64,000 nucleotides of DNA from Nostoc sp. UHCC 0870 (GCF_022063185.1 NZ_CP091913.1:2109501-2173500); one strand, 5' to 3'. Counted from the first letter of the stretch, positions 1 through 9,728 are shown. A program made the numbers and translations. Notes: a model not told the origin generated them from the sequence alone.

Positions 1-1078
1 GATATCCCCCAACGATTAAATCTGGCAATGTCAATGGTAGTGCATTGACAATTATCAGGGTAAAAAGTAATAACCATATTTTTGGTGAAGTCTTGCGGCT
101 AATAAAATAGAAGGAGTAGGCAACCAACAGTAAGATGAGAGGAATGAGATAATTAGCAAATTTTAGATTCAAAGGAGATTTTGGGAAGTAGGTAAAATAA
201 AACCAAAAATCCATGAAACTATAACTTATATTCCTCATCCATTCCGATATCAAGCCCGATATTGGTATAGATTCTAATGCCCATTTTGAGGTCTCTTTCA
301 AACTATTTAAGTTAATAATTATCGTCACAATCCAAGGCGTAAATAACAGGATTGAGGTCAATGCTGAAACGAAATAACCAATAAATATCTTACTGAATTT
401 AAAATTTTCTCTAATCAATAGATATATACCATGACTAATCACAACTAAAATATTGAGTAGGTAAGAATAAAGTCCTAACACAGATGTTGCTGTATAAATT
501 ACCCAACTGACTTTAGTTTTTACCCTTAATGCTCTTAAAAATGATGCACTTGATAGTAAAACTGTAATCATCCACAAGCTATAGGGTCTTGCTTCCTGAG
601 CATACAAAACTTGCACTGGGGAAACAGCCATGATAACAATAGCAATCCACCCCACCAATGCTGATTCAAATAATTCTAAACATAACCAATAAGTTAACGG
701 AAATATTAGTATGCCAATGAAAGCAGATAAACTGCGGATGACGGCCACACTGTTTCCGAAACACTGTACCCAGAATCTAGCTGTTGCAAAATATATTGGT
801 GGAAACTGTGGTTCTTCCTGTGCTAAACCTTTGATGGTATCTTGTAATCCTTTTTCAGAATTTATCAGCTGATATTTTTGTATATCCTGTTGAGTGTAAA
901 TCTTGTCTTGACTTGTGTCTTGCTCTACTTCGGCTGAGGTATAACCGGATATTCTTAAAGAAGTATATGTCTCATCTCCCCAATAAACTTTTTTTCCTAA
1001 ATTCACAAATCTAAAAAATATGCCAATTACTAATATAGTAATTAATAAGAATTTAAATATTTTTGGTGGTTTCGTCAT
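1..1078 (-). CDS. Membrane glycosyltransferase, GT39/ArnT-like, 3' end cut by window edge
   Basis: The reading frame opens with ATG at 1078 and stays open for 359 codons to the left edge, so the C-terminus is missing. Residues about 8-24 form a membrane helix. A periplasmic-type segment follows with WGDE near residue 34 and a QFPPIYF stretch. Further hydrophobic helices come next, and the motif YAQEARPYSLW lies near residue 160. An acidic residue in the first loop and the QEARPY-like loop are typical of the PMT/ArnT/GT39 superfamily, which transfers sugars from polyprenyl-phosphate donors. Family assignment is by pattern only, and the acceptor is unknown. The neighbour downstream on the same strand is a separate kinase gene. 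Confidence 0.7.
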   Translation of the reverse strand, partial: MTKPPKIFKFLLITILVIGIFFRFVNLGKKVYWGDETYTSLRISGYTSAEVEQDTSQDKIYTQQDIQKYQLINSEKGLQDTIKGLAQEEPQFPPIYFATARFWVQCFGNSVAVIRSLSAFIGILIFPLTYWLCLELFESALVGWIAIVIMAVSPVQVLYAQEARPYSLWMITVLLSSASFLRALRVKTKVSWVIYTATSVLGLYSYLLNILVVISHGIYLLIRENFKFSKIFIGYFVSALTSILLFTPWIVTIIINLNSLKETSKWALESIPISGLISEWMRNISYSFMDFWFYFTYFPKSPLNLKFANYLIPLILLLVAYSFYFISRKTSPKIWLLLFTLIIVNALPLTLPDLIVGGY

Positions 1079-1299
1079 TGATAATTTTGGTAAAAAATTC
1101 AGATTTTCATATCATAACTATCAATATTAAAACGGAAGCTCACAAATATAATACATAGCTTCAAAAAAATTATTAATTCCTACATGGGAATCAGATTTGA
1201 TTTTTGAAAAAAATCTTTATAGTTACCTATTTACTGTAAGATTTCCCTGGCTACGCAAATAACTTCAATAATTAAAATAGATTATTATATATTTTAATT

Positions 1300-3534
1300 T
1301 TAAGATAATATATGTATTAAATTAGAAAATCGCTTTAAATCTTGCAGCACAGCATTAGCTGATTGATAGCGATCGCTAAAATGATAACGCACCATCTTAT
1401 CTAAAATTTCTGCCAATTCTGCACTAACTTCTGCGGATTCTCTCCACATCACATTACCTGTTTCGGGGTCTGGTTGGAGTTCTTGGGGTGATATCCCTGT
1501 TAATGCTTGAATCCCCATCATACCGAGAGCGTAAATATCACTAGATAAACGGGGATGTCCGGCAAATTGCTCTGGTGGTGCATACCCCCGCGTCCCAATG
1601 GCGACTGTGGCTAATTCTGTTTCATCGCTGCTGGGTGGCTGCATTAACTTGACTGCACCAAAATCAATTAATACTAATCGGTTATCTTTAGCAGACCTAA
1701 TAATATTCGTTGGTTTAATATCTCGATGAATAACCCGATGCTCATGTATAAATGCCAAAATTTCTAAAACTTCTTTGAGCATTGCAATCACAAAAGCTTC
1801 ACTTTTGATATTTTCTGTAGGGGGTAATTCCTCATTTAATGTGTGTCCAGAAATATATTCTTCTATTAAATAAAACTCTTCATCAGTTTCAAAATAAGCA
1901 AATAGTGTGGGAATTTGTTGATGTTTACCCAACACTTCTAAAATCTCAGCTTCAGTATTAAATAACCTGCGAGCAACTTGTAAAAACTTGGTATCCCGAC
2001 GGGCTGGCATTAACTGTTTTACTACACAACTAGGATTCCCTGGTCTTTGGGTATCTTGGGCTAAATAGGTGCGACCAAATCCCCCTGAAGCAATCACGGA
2101 AATAATATGATAACGACCACTTAATAATAAGTCCCCAGTATTTTTTTCTGGGGTGACAATAGCAGCATGATTGTGAGAATGTTGGTCATAAACTGCTGTA
2201 GTAGCTATAGTTGCTTGAGTTTCTTGTAACAGGATATTTAACTGCTCAATAGCTGCTTGTTGTTGTTCCACTTGCAGCAGTATGACCTTGGTTTGCTGCT
2301 GTGTTTTGTAGGTGGTGTAGGTCATGACACTCACACTACTCATCACTAAAGCTAAAGCTGGAGGAATCAGGGGAAGCCATCCAGCTTGGAGAAACAAACC
2401 AGTACATATCCCTACTAAACCAGCTAGAGTTATACCGCCCACTACTACCAACAATAAAGGATGTCGCAGTCGCCATCCCAAAACACTCCCCATTAATGAC
2501 CAACCCCCAAGCCAAATTAGTTCTACCCAGTCAGGCCAATACCACATTAGGGGTCGTTTGTCCAAGACTGTGCTGAGGAGTTGACTAGCTATTTGCGCGT
2601 GAATAAAAACAGCAGGTGTTCTAGCTGGTTGTTTGGATGCAGCCGTGTAGGGTGTATATAATCCAGGGTGAACACTGGCGGCTGTTGTGCCAATAATTAC
2701 TAGTTTATCTTTGACCCAATTGGGGTTAACTTGATTATTCAGAACTTGAGTGAGAGTAACAGTTTGAGCCAAGTGGTTGGGGTGGCGGTAATTTAAGAGA
2801 ATTTGATAACCACGAGCATTGATAGCTTGATAACTACCAGAATTAGCTGAGAGAATGGGGAAGATAGTTTTGCCGAGATAAAAATTGTGTTTTGCAAAAT
2901 CAACATTAATATCGGCTTGTTCTAGATAGTTAATCGCTGCTAAAGCGGCGAATGAAAATTGTGTATCACACTTTTGATCTATTGGCTCAGAAAATAATAA
3001 AGCACGGCGAATAATTTGGTCTTCCTGACTGTCAGGAATTAAATCGTTATAACCAATATTCTCTGGCGGTAAATTGGGAGGGGCTGAAATTTCTGACCTA
3101 CCCATACTGCTAAACAAACAAGTGCCAATAATATTATGAGGATTTTCTAGACCATTGGCTAAATTGTTTTGCGTCGGCCGGTAAATATTTAGAGCAATAA
3201 CACGGGGTTGATAAGATTCTAATTTTGCTAATAGTTTATTAATAGTGGCATCTGACAGAGGCCATTTTTCCAGGGTTAAATCTTCTTCAGTAATTGTTAC
3301 TACTAATATACGTGGATCTGGTGGTTCTATAGGACGCGATCGCAGCATCTGATCATAGGCTTTCAACTCCCAAGACTGCAACCATTTCAATTCTCGACTT
3401 CCCCAGACTAAAGCTGTCACCCCTAGACTAGTCACCAAAATTATCTGCCACCAGTGCTGATTAAAACTAGTGTCACGGTAACTTTTATCTTTGATGAATG
3501 CACTTTTGAGTCTGTTTAATATTCCACTAATCAC
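1300..3534 (-). CDS. CHASE2 sensor Ser/Thr protein kinase
   Basis: The 744-residue membrane receptor kinase has an N-terminal helix (about 29-47) and an extracytoplasmic CHASE2 sensory domain (about 60-325). Three close transmembrane helices follow (about 330-408), then a short Gln-rich coiled stretch and a C-terminal eukaryotic-type kinase domain (about 470-740). Kinase hallmarks are visible: the glycine loop ASGGFG, the VVKQL lysine, catalytic HRDIKPTN, the DFG in LIDFGAVK, and GTRGYAPPEQ in the activation segment. The kinase should therefore be catalytically competent. The start is a GTG codon, with no earlier in-frame ATG that looks better. CHASE2 kinases are common in Nostocales; the ligand is unknown. 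No adjacent phosphatase or obvious substrate gene is seen. Confidence 0.9.
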   Translation of the reverse strand: MISGILNRLKSAFIKDKSYRDTSFNQHWWQIILVTSLGVTALVWGSRELKWLQSWELKAYDQMLRSRPIEPPDPRILVVTITEEDLTLEKWPLSDATINKLLAKLESYQPRVIALNIYRPTQNNLANGLENPHNIIGTCLFSSMGRSEISAPPNLPPENIGYNDLIPDSQEDQIIRRALLFSEPIDQKCDTQFSFAALAAINYLEQADINVDFAKHNFYLGKTIFPILSANSGSYQAINARGYQILLNYRHPNHLAQTVTLTQVLNNQVNPNWVKDKLVIIGTTAASVHPGLYTPYTAASKQPARTPAVFIHAQIASQLLSTVLDKRPLMWYWPDWVELIWLGGWSLMGSVLGWRLRHPLLLVVVGGITLAGLVGICTGLFLQAGWLPLIPPALALVMSSVSVMTYTTYKTQQQTKVILLQVEQQQAAIEQLNILLQETQATIATTAVYDQHSHNHAAIVTPEKNTGDLLLSGRYHIISVIASGGFGRTYLAQDTQRPGNPSCVVKQLMPARRDTKFLQVARRLFNTEAEILEVLGKHQQIPTLFAYFETDEEFYLIEEYISGHTLNEELPPTENIKSEAFVIAMLKEVLEILAFIHEHRVIHRDIKPTNIIRSAKDNRLVLIDFGAVKLMQPPSSDETELATVAIGTRGYAPPEQFAGHPRLSSDIYALGMMGIQALTGISPQELQPDPETGNVMWRESAEVSAELAEILDKMVRYHFSDRYQSANAVLQDLKRFSNLIHILS

Positions 3535-3690
3535 GGCGTTGGGAAAGTAGCCTGAATTGGGGTGAGCGATTTAATTCAGTTATCAGTTATCAGTTATCAG
3601 GCGTAAAGTGGGGGACTTATACCCACGGATAAATAGATCACTGTTCACTGTTAACAAAATGTAGGGGTCTAAATCCCCGTTACAACACGT

Positions 3691-3737
3691 AATTGCGAAT
3701 TGCGAATTGCGAATTGCGAATTGCGAATTGCGAATTG
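3691..3737. repeat. Heptamer tandem repeat, unit AATTGCG
   Basis: Six perfect consecutive copies of AATTGCG (3691-3732) plus a partial copy lie just beyond the stop codon of the small membrane protein gene. Seven-base tandem repeats of this kind (STRRs) are characteristic of Nostocales intergenic DNA. Confidence 0.9.
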
Positions 3738-3739
3738 GT

Positions 3740-4006
3740 TTAAACTATCTCTTCTTGTTGAGCATCTACAACTTGAGTCGCCGATGTTAAAGGAATTGCG
3801 TCAGTAGATGGAGCAAAGGACTCTACTTGAGACTGTTCACTTCCATCACTAAAATAAGATCCAATAATCTTTTCATAGTTAGAAGCCACCGCTAAAAAAG
3901 CACCACCCAAAATATAGATAGGTAATGGCAGAGAAAATGCTTTTAACCAGTCAAAAAGTTCTGCTAAGGCAAATAATACCAAAAAGCAAGCCAACCAAAC
4001 CCTCAT
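3740..4006 (-). CDS. Small two-helix membrane protein, unknown function
   Basis: This is an 88-residue protein. It has a hydrophobic N-terminus (about 1-17), a second hydrophobic segment (about 28-43) and an acidic, Ser/Thr/Gln-rich soluble tail. The ATG at 4006 is preceded by a GGAG-type ribosome binding site (ggatggagat before the ATG), which supports translation from this start. I do not recognise a named family. It resembles small hypothetical membrane proteins common in cyanobacteria. The stop codon abuts the AATTGCG tandem repeat. Confidence 0.7.
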   Translation of the reverse strand: MRVWLACFLVLFALAELFDWLKAFSLPLPIYILGGAFLAVASNYEKIIGSYFSDGSEQSQVESFAPSTDAIPLTSATQVVDAQQEEIV

Positions 4007-4259
4007 ATCTCCATCCCCTCTATCTCAGTAACTATATATATAGGGTTTTAAACAGTGTTCAAGAACCTGCTCAAATTTCCTCAAAATCCTCTATAATTAG
4101 CATAAGCGAGAACCAAGCTAAAAAAAATTAAGGCTTGAGAACCTGTACAAAACTTTTAAGAGTAGCCAGCCTGTAGCAAGGTAACTGAGAAAACCCAGAA
4201 GTTTTAAATGGCTGAAAATAAGGGAGTAAAGTAGCGAAGTTTCTCACTCAATCAAAAAC

Positions 4260-4400
4260 TGAAAAATAGGGTGAGTTACACCCGATTTTAAGCCTGTGGA
4301 CTGGATAATGCCGACATTACCAGAGTGAAACAGGAAGCTAACGCCTTAAGTCTTCGAGTAGATTTGAGCAAGTTTAGTTTAACGGTAAACAGCTTGCATG
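4260..4400. ncRNA. Structured intergenic region, candidate noncoding RNA
   Basis: The 465-base gap 4007-4471 has no convincing gene but holds three strong consecutive stem-loops. The first is GGGTG-AGTTA-CACCC (4269-4283). The second is a two-level hairpin: CCTGT/ACAGG (4293-4297 with 4330-4334) encloses CTGG/CCAG (4301-4304 with 4320-4323), and inside that TAATG/CATTA (4306-4310 with 4315-4319) closes a CCGA loop. The third is GCAAG/CTTGC (4368-4372 with 4393-4397) enclosing GTTTA/TAAAC with an ACGG loop. Strand cannot be decided and no poly-T tract follows. It does not match tmRNA, RNase P, SRP or 6S RNA as I know them. It could also be a repeat relic. Confidence 0.35.
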
Positions 4401-4471
4401 ATACATGATGTCCAGTTTAACCACAATTTTAGAGGCAGCAAGCAGGAGAGACAAGGGGACGAGGACAAGTA

Positions 4472-5650
4472 TTAACAGCTATGAACTTCTCCTAACAAGA
4501 CCTCGCAAGGTGCGCCGGTCGCAGCAGGGAGGTTTCCAGGGAGGTTCAACTGTCGCCAATAGGCTAAAACAGCAAAGGCGATCGCTTCTTTAAAATTAGC
4601 ATTCAAACCTACGTCATCAGTTGTTGAAACTGGTATTTCTCCCAATAATAACTGCAACCTTTGCTGCAAATAAAGATTACGACTACCGCCGCCACATAAA
4701 AAGACGTGGTTGGGCATTTCTGGTAAAAATGTATGGTAACTGTGAGCAATGGAAGCCGCCGTCAATTCTGTCAGTGTTGCCAGCATATCAGCCGGACTCA
4801 GTTGATACGGTGTAGCATCTTGGAAACACTGATCCAGGTAATCTACACCAAACAACTCCCGACCAGTGGATTTTGGTGGGTGTAGATGAAAGTATTCGTG
4901 AGATAACCATTGTTCCACCAAGGGATCGCAGGGATTACCGCTAGCCGCCCATTTACCACCGTCATCGTAGGTTTTAGCACCATCTGTTAATTGCTGCACT
5001 GCTAAATCTAGCAAACTATTACCAGGGCCAGTGTCCCAACCACGAATTTTATTTAACCAGTCGTCACGACGGGGGGGAATATAAGCCACATTCCCAATCC
5101 CGCCCACATTTTGAATGCAACGACCCTCTTGGGGATGACTGAGTAAAAACGCATCAACTCTAGGTACAAGAGGCGCACCGTGACCACCAATAGCAATATC
5201 AGCCACGCGAAAGTTGCTCACAGTTGTAATTTTCGTTAGGTCAGCAATTACAGCACCACGACCCAGTTGTAAGCTATAGCCAAGAGAATGCTTCCCCACC
5301 CCCTTACTTTCAGGCGGTCGATGATAGACAGTTTGACCGTGAGAACCAATCAAAGTAGCTGGCTGGTGGTCTGTTTGAATATTTTGGGCGGCTTGGGCAA
5401 AACTTTTGGCGATCGCATCATCTAATTCTGCTAATTCTGCCATTGAGATAGCTAAACCCGCACAAACTGCCAATATTTTTTCTCTCAGTTCCTCAGGATA
5501 GGGATAGGTTTTCCCTGCTAGTAACTCAACTTGCAGATCCAAATCTGTACCAGAAATTTCTACCAAAGCAGCATCTATACCATCTACAGATGTACCACTG
5601 ATTAAACCAATCACGCGGGTAGGAGAAGCAGTTTGTCCAGTCTGGGGCAT
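4472..5650 (-). CDS. anmK: Anhydro-N-acetylmuramic acid kinase AnmK
   Basis: The 392-residue AnmK phosphorylates and opens 1,6-anhydro-MurNAc to MurNAc-6-phosphate during peptidoglycan recycling in the cytoplasm. The N-terminal phosphate motif [18 protein letters not shown] (about residues 15-32) is the family signature. [11 protein letters not shown] (about 103-113), the [15 protein letters not shown] block and FLCGGGSRN follow in the normal order of the ASKHA-fold sugar kinases. Length is normal. The ATG at 5650 is the first start in frame. No MurQ etherase gene is adjacent, so the partner must lie elsewhere. The gene appears monocistronic. Confidence 0.93.
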   Translation of the reverse strand: MPQTGQTASPTRVIGLISGTSVDGIDAALVEISGTDLDLQVELLAGKTYPYPEELREKILAVCAGLAISMAELAELDDAIAKSFAQAAQNIQTDHQPATLIGSHGQTVYHRPPESKGVGKHSLGYSLQLGRGAVIADLTKITTVSNFRVADIAIGGHGAPLVPRVDAFLLSHPQEGRCIQNVGGIGNVAYIPPRRDDWLNKIRGWDTGPGNSLLDLAVQQLTDGAKTYDDGGKWAASGNPCDPLVEQWLSHEYFHLHPPKSTGRELFGVDYLDQCFQDATPYQLSPADMLATLTELTAASIAHSYHTFLPEMPNHVFLCGGGSRNLYLQQRLQLLLGEIPVSTTDDVGLNANFKEAIAFAVLAYWRQLNLPGNLPAATGAPCEVLLGEVHSC

Positions 5651-6159
5651 AAACAGAGGCTCTTATAAAAAGGTAAACGGTAAAAGGCAAACGATAAAAT
5701 ACCTACGCTGTAAGCTTTTTGCTAATTTTGAATAGTATTGTCTTCCTACCTTCCGCCATCGTGTAGTAGTTTAGTTGATGCCATTGCCCGTGTCAAAAAA
5801 CAGATGGTTGATTTGCTGTGATTATTCAGCTTTGAAGGATGCTAAAGGCTTCTGAGTAGTTTCCATCTAACAATAGCGTGAGTTTTCATCTCTTCTTTAA
5901 ATTCAGTGTTAGCCAAAAGACAATACTTTAAAGACTAATGGCGATTTCATCATAAGTTCATAATTGTTCCCAAGAACAAATATTGTTACCACATATTTTC
6001 TCTGTAATTACACCAATTTTTGCGATAAAAAAGTTGATTGAATCACTAACTTGTGTCCTTTTATTTGTTGATTAAATTCCAGTAATTACATCCTGGTTTC
6101 TATTACAAATTAGTTACACAATTTACTTATACACAACATCATCAGGGCAATTCAAAAAT
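5651..6159. other. AT-rich intergenic region between divergent anmK and PEP-CTERM gene
   Basis: These 509 bases separate the starts of two divergent genes and must hold both promoters. I see no convincing ORF, tRNA or strong hairpin, and no promoter motif clear enough to place. Confidence 0.6.
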
Positions 6160-6936
6160 ATGTTAATCAAAAAACTGGCTTGTGCTGCTGCTCTTTCTGC
6201 ATCTGCGATCGCTCCTCTTGCTTATGCTGGTTCTGCCCATGCTGTTAGCCTGACCTACACTGCTGGTGCTTACCGTACACCAGGCGTAACTAATGAAGGT
6301 GCTTTCTCTGAAAATGTTAACAATAAGAATTTTACAACTATTGATTTCAATGGTGTAACAGACAAAAACTTTCAAGGTAACGATCTGGTAAAATACACCT
6401 TTTCTGGCGGTAGCTATGCTACAAGCCCTGGAAGCACGGGTATATTTAATGATCGATGGGCCCCTGCTGGTGCTGGTGGTGAAGTAAATAAGAGCAAATA
6501 TTTAGCAGTTTTTCAAAATAACTCTGTCAGTATCACAGCCAAGAATGGTGGCGTTTTCAACTATTTTGGTCTTAATGCAGGTGCTTTAAGCACTGGCAAT
6601 ACTTTTGAGTTACTCAAGGGAGGAGTAACCGTTGGTAAATGGGACTACGCAGCGTTGAACAAGATTGCGACAGTTGTGGGTATCGACATGAACGACCAAA
6701 AGAATGGCTTCTTTGAGTTTTTCTCTGACAGCGCGCTAGACAACTTTGACGAAATTAAGCTTTCCCAAGTTGGAGGCGGTGGATTTGAAAGTGACAACCA
6801 CACATTTCGCATTGGTAGTGGTAAGTTCAATAACCCCCAATCTACTCCTGAACCTGGCGCAATCTTGGGGATGCTAGCTGTGGGTGGTATGGTGCTACAC
6901 CAACGCCGCAAGCAAAAGTTGCAAGATGCTAAATAG
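6160..6936 (+). CDS. Secreted PEP-CTERM sorting-domain protein
   Basis: The 258-residue exported protein has a classic signal peptide (about 1-28: positive MLIKKLA, a hydrophobic core, then SAHA as a likely cleavage site). A Gly/Asn/Phe-rich beta-type body follows. The C-terminus is TPEPGAILGMLAVGGMVL plus a basic QRRKQK tail. A PEP motif, one membrane helix and a basic end are the signature recognised by exosortase for sorting to the cell surface. The body carries repeated FNGV/FNDR-like segments but no recognised enzyme motif. No exosortase gene is in the window. It is probably a surface or sheath protein. Confidence 0.85.
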   Translation: MLIKKLACAAALSASAIAPLAYAGSAHAVSLTYTAGAYRTPGVTNEGAFSENVNNKNFTTIDFNGVTDKNFQGNDLVKYTFSGGSYATSPGSTGIFNDRWAPAGAGGEVNKSKYLAVFQNNSVSITAKNGGVFNYFGLNAGALSTGNTFELLKGGVTVGKWDYAALNKIATVVGIDMNDQKNGFFEFFSDSALDNFDEIKLSQVGGGGFESDNHTFRIGSGKFNNPQSTPEPGAILGMLAVGGMVLHQRRKQKLQDAK

Positions 6937-7036
6937 TATTAATTGAAACAATGAGAGATTAGCCAAATTAAAAATAGATGATACTCTTGGAAAACTTGGC
7001 TAGGCCTGAGACATTCTTTAATTGAAAATACTCATG

Positions 7037-7076
7037 ATTATCTCTCCACGATACTTTGTAAGTGTCTGGAGATAAT
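7037..7076 (-). terminator. Probable terminator after kdpD
   Basis: ATTATCT (7037-7043) can pair with AGATAAT (7070-7076) directly downstream of the kdpD stop. It lies between that gene and the convergent PEP-CTERM gene, and T/A-rich tracts flank the stem. Confidence 0.5.
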
Positions 7077-7078
7077 TT

Positions 7079-8191
7079 TTATCTAGATGTTTTCTCGCTA
7101 GCGATAATGTGTAAATCAATGTTTTTGAGTAACCGCACCAATTTTTGAGTTAAAGACCCTTTGAGGAGGATTTGCCAACGCGATCGCTGACTTTCACCGA
7201 TGACGATTTGAGTTATATGGTGTTTCTCTGCAACTTCGGCGATCGCGTTGGCTATGTTATTGTTAGTGACGCGGATAAAAGTGCCTGCAAATTCTCTACA
7301 CAACTTTTCGCAGGTATCGATATGTAAGCTTTCCTCTTTGGTAAGAAAGCGGTCTGGATCAGCTACAAATAAAACATATAAAGGGGCATTCATGTAACCG
7401 GCTAGTCTAGCACCCCGACGTAATAATTGTACCGAGTTGGGATAAGTGGACACACACACCAATACTCGCTCATGAATATTACAGAACTGTCCATTGGGAG
7501 TAATAGCGATCGCATCTTCTTCTACGTTGTCGGCTACTTCTCTTAAAGCCAACTCCCGCAACGCAATTAAATTGCGCCGTTGAAAAAAGTTATCGAGGGA
7601 TTGCTGAATTTTGGCTTGATCATAAATTTTGCCTTCCAGCAACCGTTCTTGTAAAGTTTCCGGTGTGACATCTACGACTACGATTTCATCTGCATCTTCC
7701 AGGATGCGATCGGGTACACGTTCTCTAACTACTACCCCAGTAATCCTTGCTACTATATCATTGAGGCTTTCCAAGTGTTGTACATTCATAGTAGAGTAGA
7801 CATCAATACCTGCTGCCAAGATGACTTCTACATCTTCGTAGCGTTTGGCGCGTGGTGAACCAGGGACATTAGTATGGGCGAGTTCATCGATTAACGCTAG
7901 TTGGGGCGTAGATGCGTAGCGGCTTGTCTCCAGACATCGGTTTATAATGGCATCGGTATCCATTTCTGTGAGTATCAAATCTCCCCGCAAAATTTGCCGA
8001 CGCGGTACAGTCTCTAGTCCCTCTGCTTTATCTGCTGTCTCTTTCCGTCCGTGGGTTTCTAAAAGCCCAATGAAAACATCAATACCTTCTTGTTTGAGTG
8101 CTTGGGCTTCTTCTAGCATTCGATAGGTTTTACCCACTCCGGGGGCCATACCAATAAAGATTTTGTGTTTTCCCTTCCGTGCTGCATACAT
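7079..8191 (-). CDS. kdpD: Short KdpD: sensor N-domain plus Usp domain, no histidine kinase
   Basis: The 370-residue protein corresponds only to the cytoplasmic N-terminal part of KdpD. It has the KdpD sensor domain with Walker A GMAPGVGKT (residues 14-22), IDELAHTN, and MNVQHLESLND. A universal-stress-protein-like domain follows (about 235-365, ending VIGESQRSRW...KGSLTQKL). The four membrane helices, HisKA and ATPase domains of the roughly 900-residue enterobacterial KdpD are absent, and no kdpE is nearby. A truncated KdpD of this kind has been described in Anabaena. Here it is separated from kdpABC by two plus-strand genes and must have its own promoter. The mechanism of K+ regulation is unknown; c-di-AMP binding by the Usp domain is a known property of other KdpDs. 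Confidence 0.93.
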   Translation of the reverse strand: MYAARKGKHKIFIGMAPGVGKTYRMLEEAQALKQEGIDVFIGLLETHGRKETADKAEGLETVPRRQILRGDLILTEMDTDAIINRCLETSRYASTPQLALIDELAHTNVPGSPRAKRYEDVEVILAAGIDVYSTMNVQHLESLNDIVARITGVVVRERVPDRILEDADEIVVVDVTPETLQERLLEGKIYDQAKIQQSLDNFFQRRNLIALRELALREVADNVEEDAIAITPNGQFCNIHERVLVCVSTYPNSVQLLRRGARLAGYMNAPLYVLFVADPDRFLTKEESLHIDTCEKLCREFAGTFIRVTNNNIANAIAEVAEKHHITQIVIGESQRSRWQILLKGSLTQKLVRLLKNIDLHIIASEKTSR

Positions 8192-8232
8192 AAATCACAA
8201 AAAGCCGTCCTAAAAGGCGATGCACTGAGCAG

Positions 8233-8262
8233 TTCGACAGGCTCACTGTATCACCTGTCGAA
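8233..8262. repeat. Perfect 9-bp inverted repeat upstream of kdpD
   Basis: TTCGACAGG (8233-8241) and CCTGTCGAA (8254-8262) are perfectly complementary across a 12-base spacer. They lie in the divergent region between kdpD and the DUF155 gene. It could be an operator or a dispersed repeat; the TTCGACAGGCTCA sequence resembles common bacterial palindromic repeats, which makes the latter more likely. Confidence 0.6.
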
Positions 8263-8421
8263 TTGACGGGGCTTTAAACCCAGTTTTTCGGTAATGTACT
8301 AGAAAATAAATAGAGGGAATTCCAAATAAAAAACGTCCCAAAATTTCTTGTGGGATAGGCAAGATGGGATAATTTATTTCCTGGTGTTCCCTTAATAGAC
8401 ACAATATAGTATTGGGCGATA

Positions 8422-9222
8422 ATGCAAAAACTCCTTTTTCATGACAGAGATAGCTTTAGAGCGCAGGCTTTATTTCTTGGTAAAAAAATTAACCTACAAA
8501 GATTAGAGAATTACATTTGCTTGGCGACTATGCCATTAATGGTTACAGTAGGTGAACACGGCTGTGCGGTGCTGCTGGGGTATGGTGCAGTGGTTCTATT
8601 CAACCTTGAACCTGCGGAAAAAGTAGCCTTTTTGACCAAACTATCCTCTCAAGTTAGTGATTCTTTTACTGAGCCAGAAACAGAAGAGGTAGAAGTTCAT
8701 CTCAATATTGTCGAAAGTGAGCGAGTTAAGGAAGGAAGAATTTCACTGCATGAATTTAGTGTAGAACGTTTGCAGATAGTGGCTGACATTCTTGCTAAAA
8801 GTGTTGTTCTGTCTCACTATGAAACGAGCCTAGCAACTGTATTTGATCAAATTGAACCGTTTGCGGCTAGTCTCCAGAGTGATAACAGAAGTAAACGCAA
8901 AAGTCAAGAATTATTACGTCAACTTGGGACTACCCTGTTAGTGCAACATAAAATTGTGGGTCGAGTAGAGATTATTGATAAGCCGGAGTTGCTGTGGGAG
9001 TCTCCACAACTAGAAAACTTATATCTGCGCTTAGAGGATGAATACGAAATTCGTGAGCGTCACAATGCCTTGGAACGTAAACTAGAACTAATTTCCCAAA
9101 CTGCACAAATAGTTCTGGAGTTCATGCAGCATAGCAGTAGCCAGCGAGTAGAGTGGTATGTGGTAATTCTCATTGTGGTGGAGATTCTGCTGTCACTGTA
9201 CGACATCATTTTTAAACACTAA
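8422..9222 (+). CDS. DUF155 (RMD1/RMND1/Sif2-like) family protein
   Basis: This 266-residue protein has the DUF155 layout. An N-terminal domain contains HGCAVLLGYGAVVLFNL (about 48-64), and a helical region follows with QIEPFAASLQ and a KIVGRVEIIDKPELLWE motif (about 176-192). A predicted coiled stretch leads to a single C-terminal membrane anchor (about 242-262) ending in a short basic tail. Eukaryotic relatives are mitochondrial RMND1/Rmd1; the bacterial function is not established. It starts with ATG, and the next gene begins 17 bases later on the same strand, suggesting co-transcription. Lying between kdpC and kdpD may hint at a role linked to ion homeostasis, but that is inference. Confidence 0.85.
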   Translation: MQKLLFHDRDSFRAQALFLGKKINLQRLENYICLATMPLMVTVGEHGCAVLLGYGAVVLFNLEPAEKVAFLTKLSSQVSDSFTEPETEEVEVHLNIVESERVKEGRISLHEFSVERLQIVADILAKSVVLSHYETSLATVFDQIEPFAASLQSDNRSKRKSQELLRQLGTTLLVQHKIVGRVEIIDKPELLWESPQLENLYLRLEDEYEIRERHNALERKLELISQTAQIVLEFMQHSSSQRVEWYVVILIVVEILLSLYDIIFKH

Positions 9223-9341
9223 CGGCTTAGTGCCTAAAAATGCCATTAGTATGTTTATTTGCACATGAATCAAAGTTTAATTCTTATCAATATCAATTAA
9301 AATCTGAACATCATTCCAAATCACTCAGTAAACTAGAGCAT

Positions 9342-9677
9342 ATGTCTCAACTGTTTGCCGTTGTCGTAGCTACTGTTCCAGAGTATTACGACTATAAAAA
9401 CGCTCACCCAGAACATGACCAAAATCAACTGGCTTGGTTTCGTGAGCAGCAGGAGAAAGGAACACTACTGTGCTGTGGCCCGTTTTTTCCCCATGATGGA
9501 ACGGGGCTGTGGGTAATTCAGGCGGAGAATTTAGAAGCGGCTCAAGCGATTGTCAATAGTAGCCCCCGTGTGCGAGATGGGATGTTAGCTGACTCTGCTA
9601 GAGTTGTGGAGTGGCAGGTTCATATTGGACATAAGCTTTTTGAGCAAGCAATTTCTACGACTGGCTTGAGCGAATGA
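9342..9677 (+). CDS. YciI-like protein
   Basis: A longer frame is open from 9240. The recognisable domain, however, begins at the internal ATG at 9342 (MSQLFAVVVATVPEY), giving 111 residues, the normal size for YciI-like proteins. DQNQLAWFREQQEKGTLLCCGPF and DGMLADSARVVEWQV match the ferredoxin-like YciI fold, whose members are small putative enzymes or dehydrogenase-like subunits of uncertain role. It directly follows the DUF155 gene and converges on kdpC. The function is not known. Confidence 0.75.
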   Translation: MSQLFAVVVATVPEYYDYKNAHPEHDQNQLAWFREQQEKGTLLCCGPFFPHDGTGLWVIQAENLEAAQAIVNSSPRVRDGMLADSARVVEWQVHIGHKLFEQAISTTGLSE

Positions 9678-9728
9678 GCTATTGGTGCAGCTTGGTAAAA
9701 GCTGATTTATGAAGTTGACATAACAAAA

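Noticed and set aside
4405-4593. 62-residue plus-strand frame at the anmK 3' end
   Set aside because: It overlaps anmK on the opposite strand and shows a basic low-complexity composition without a start signal.
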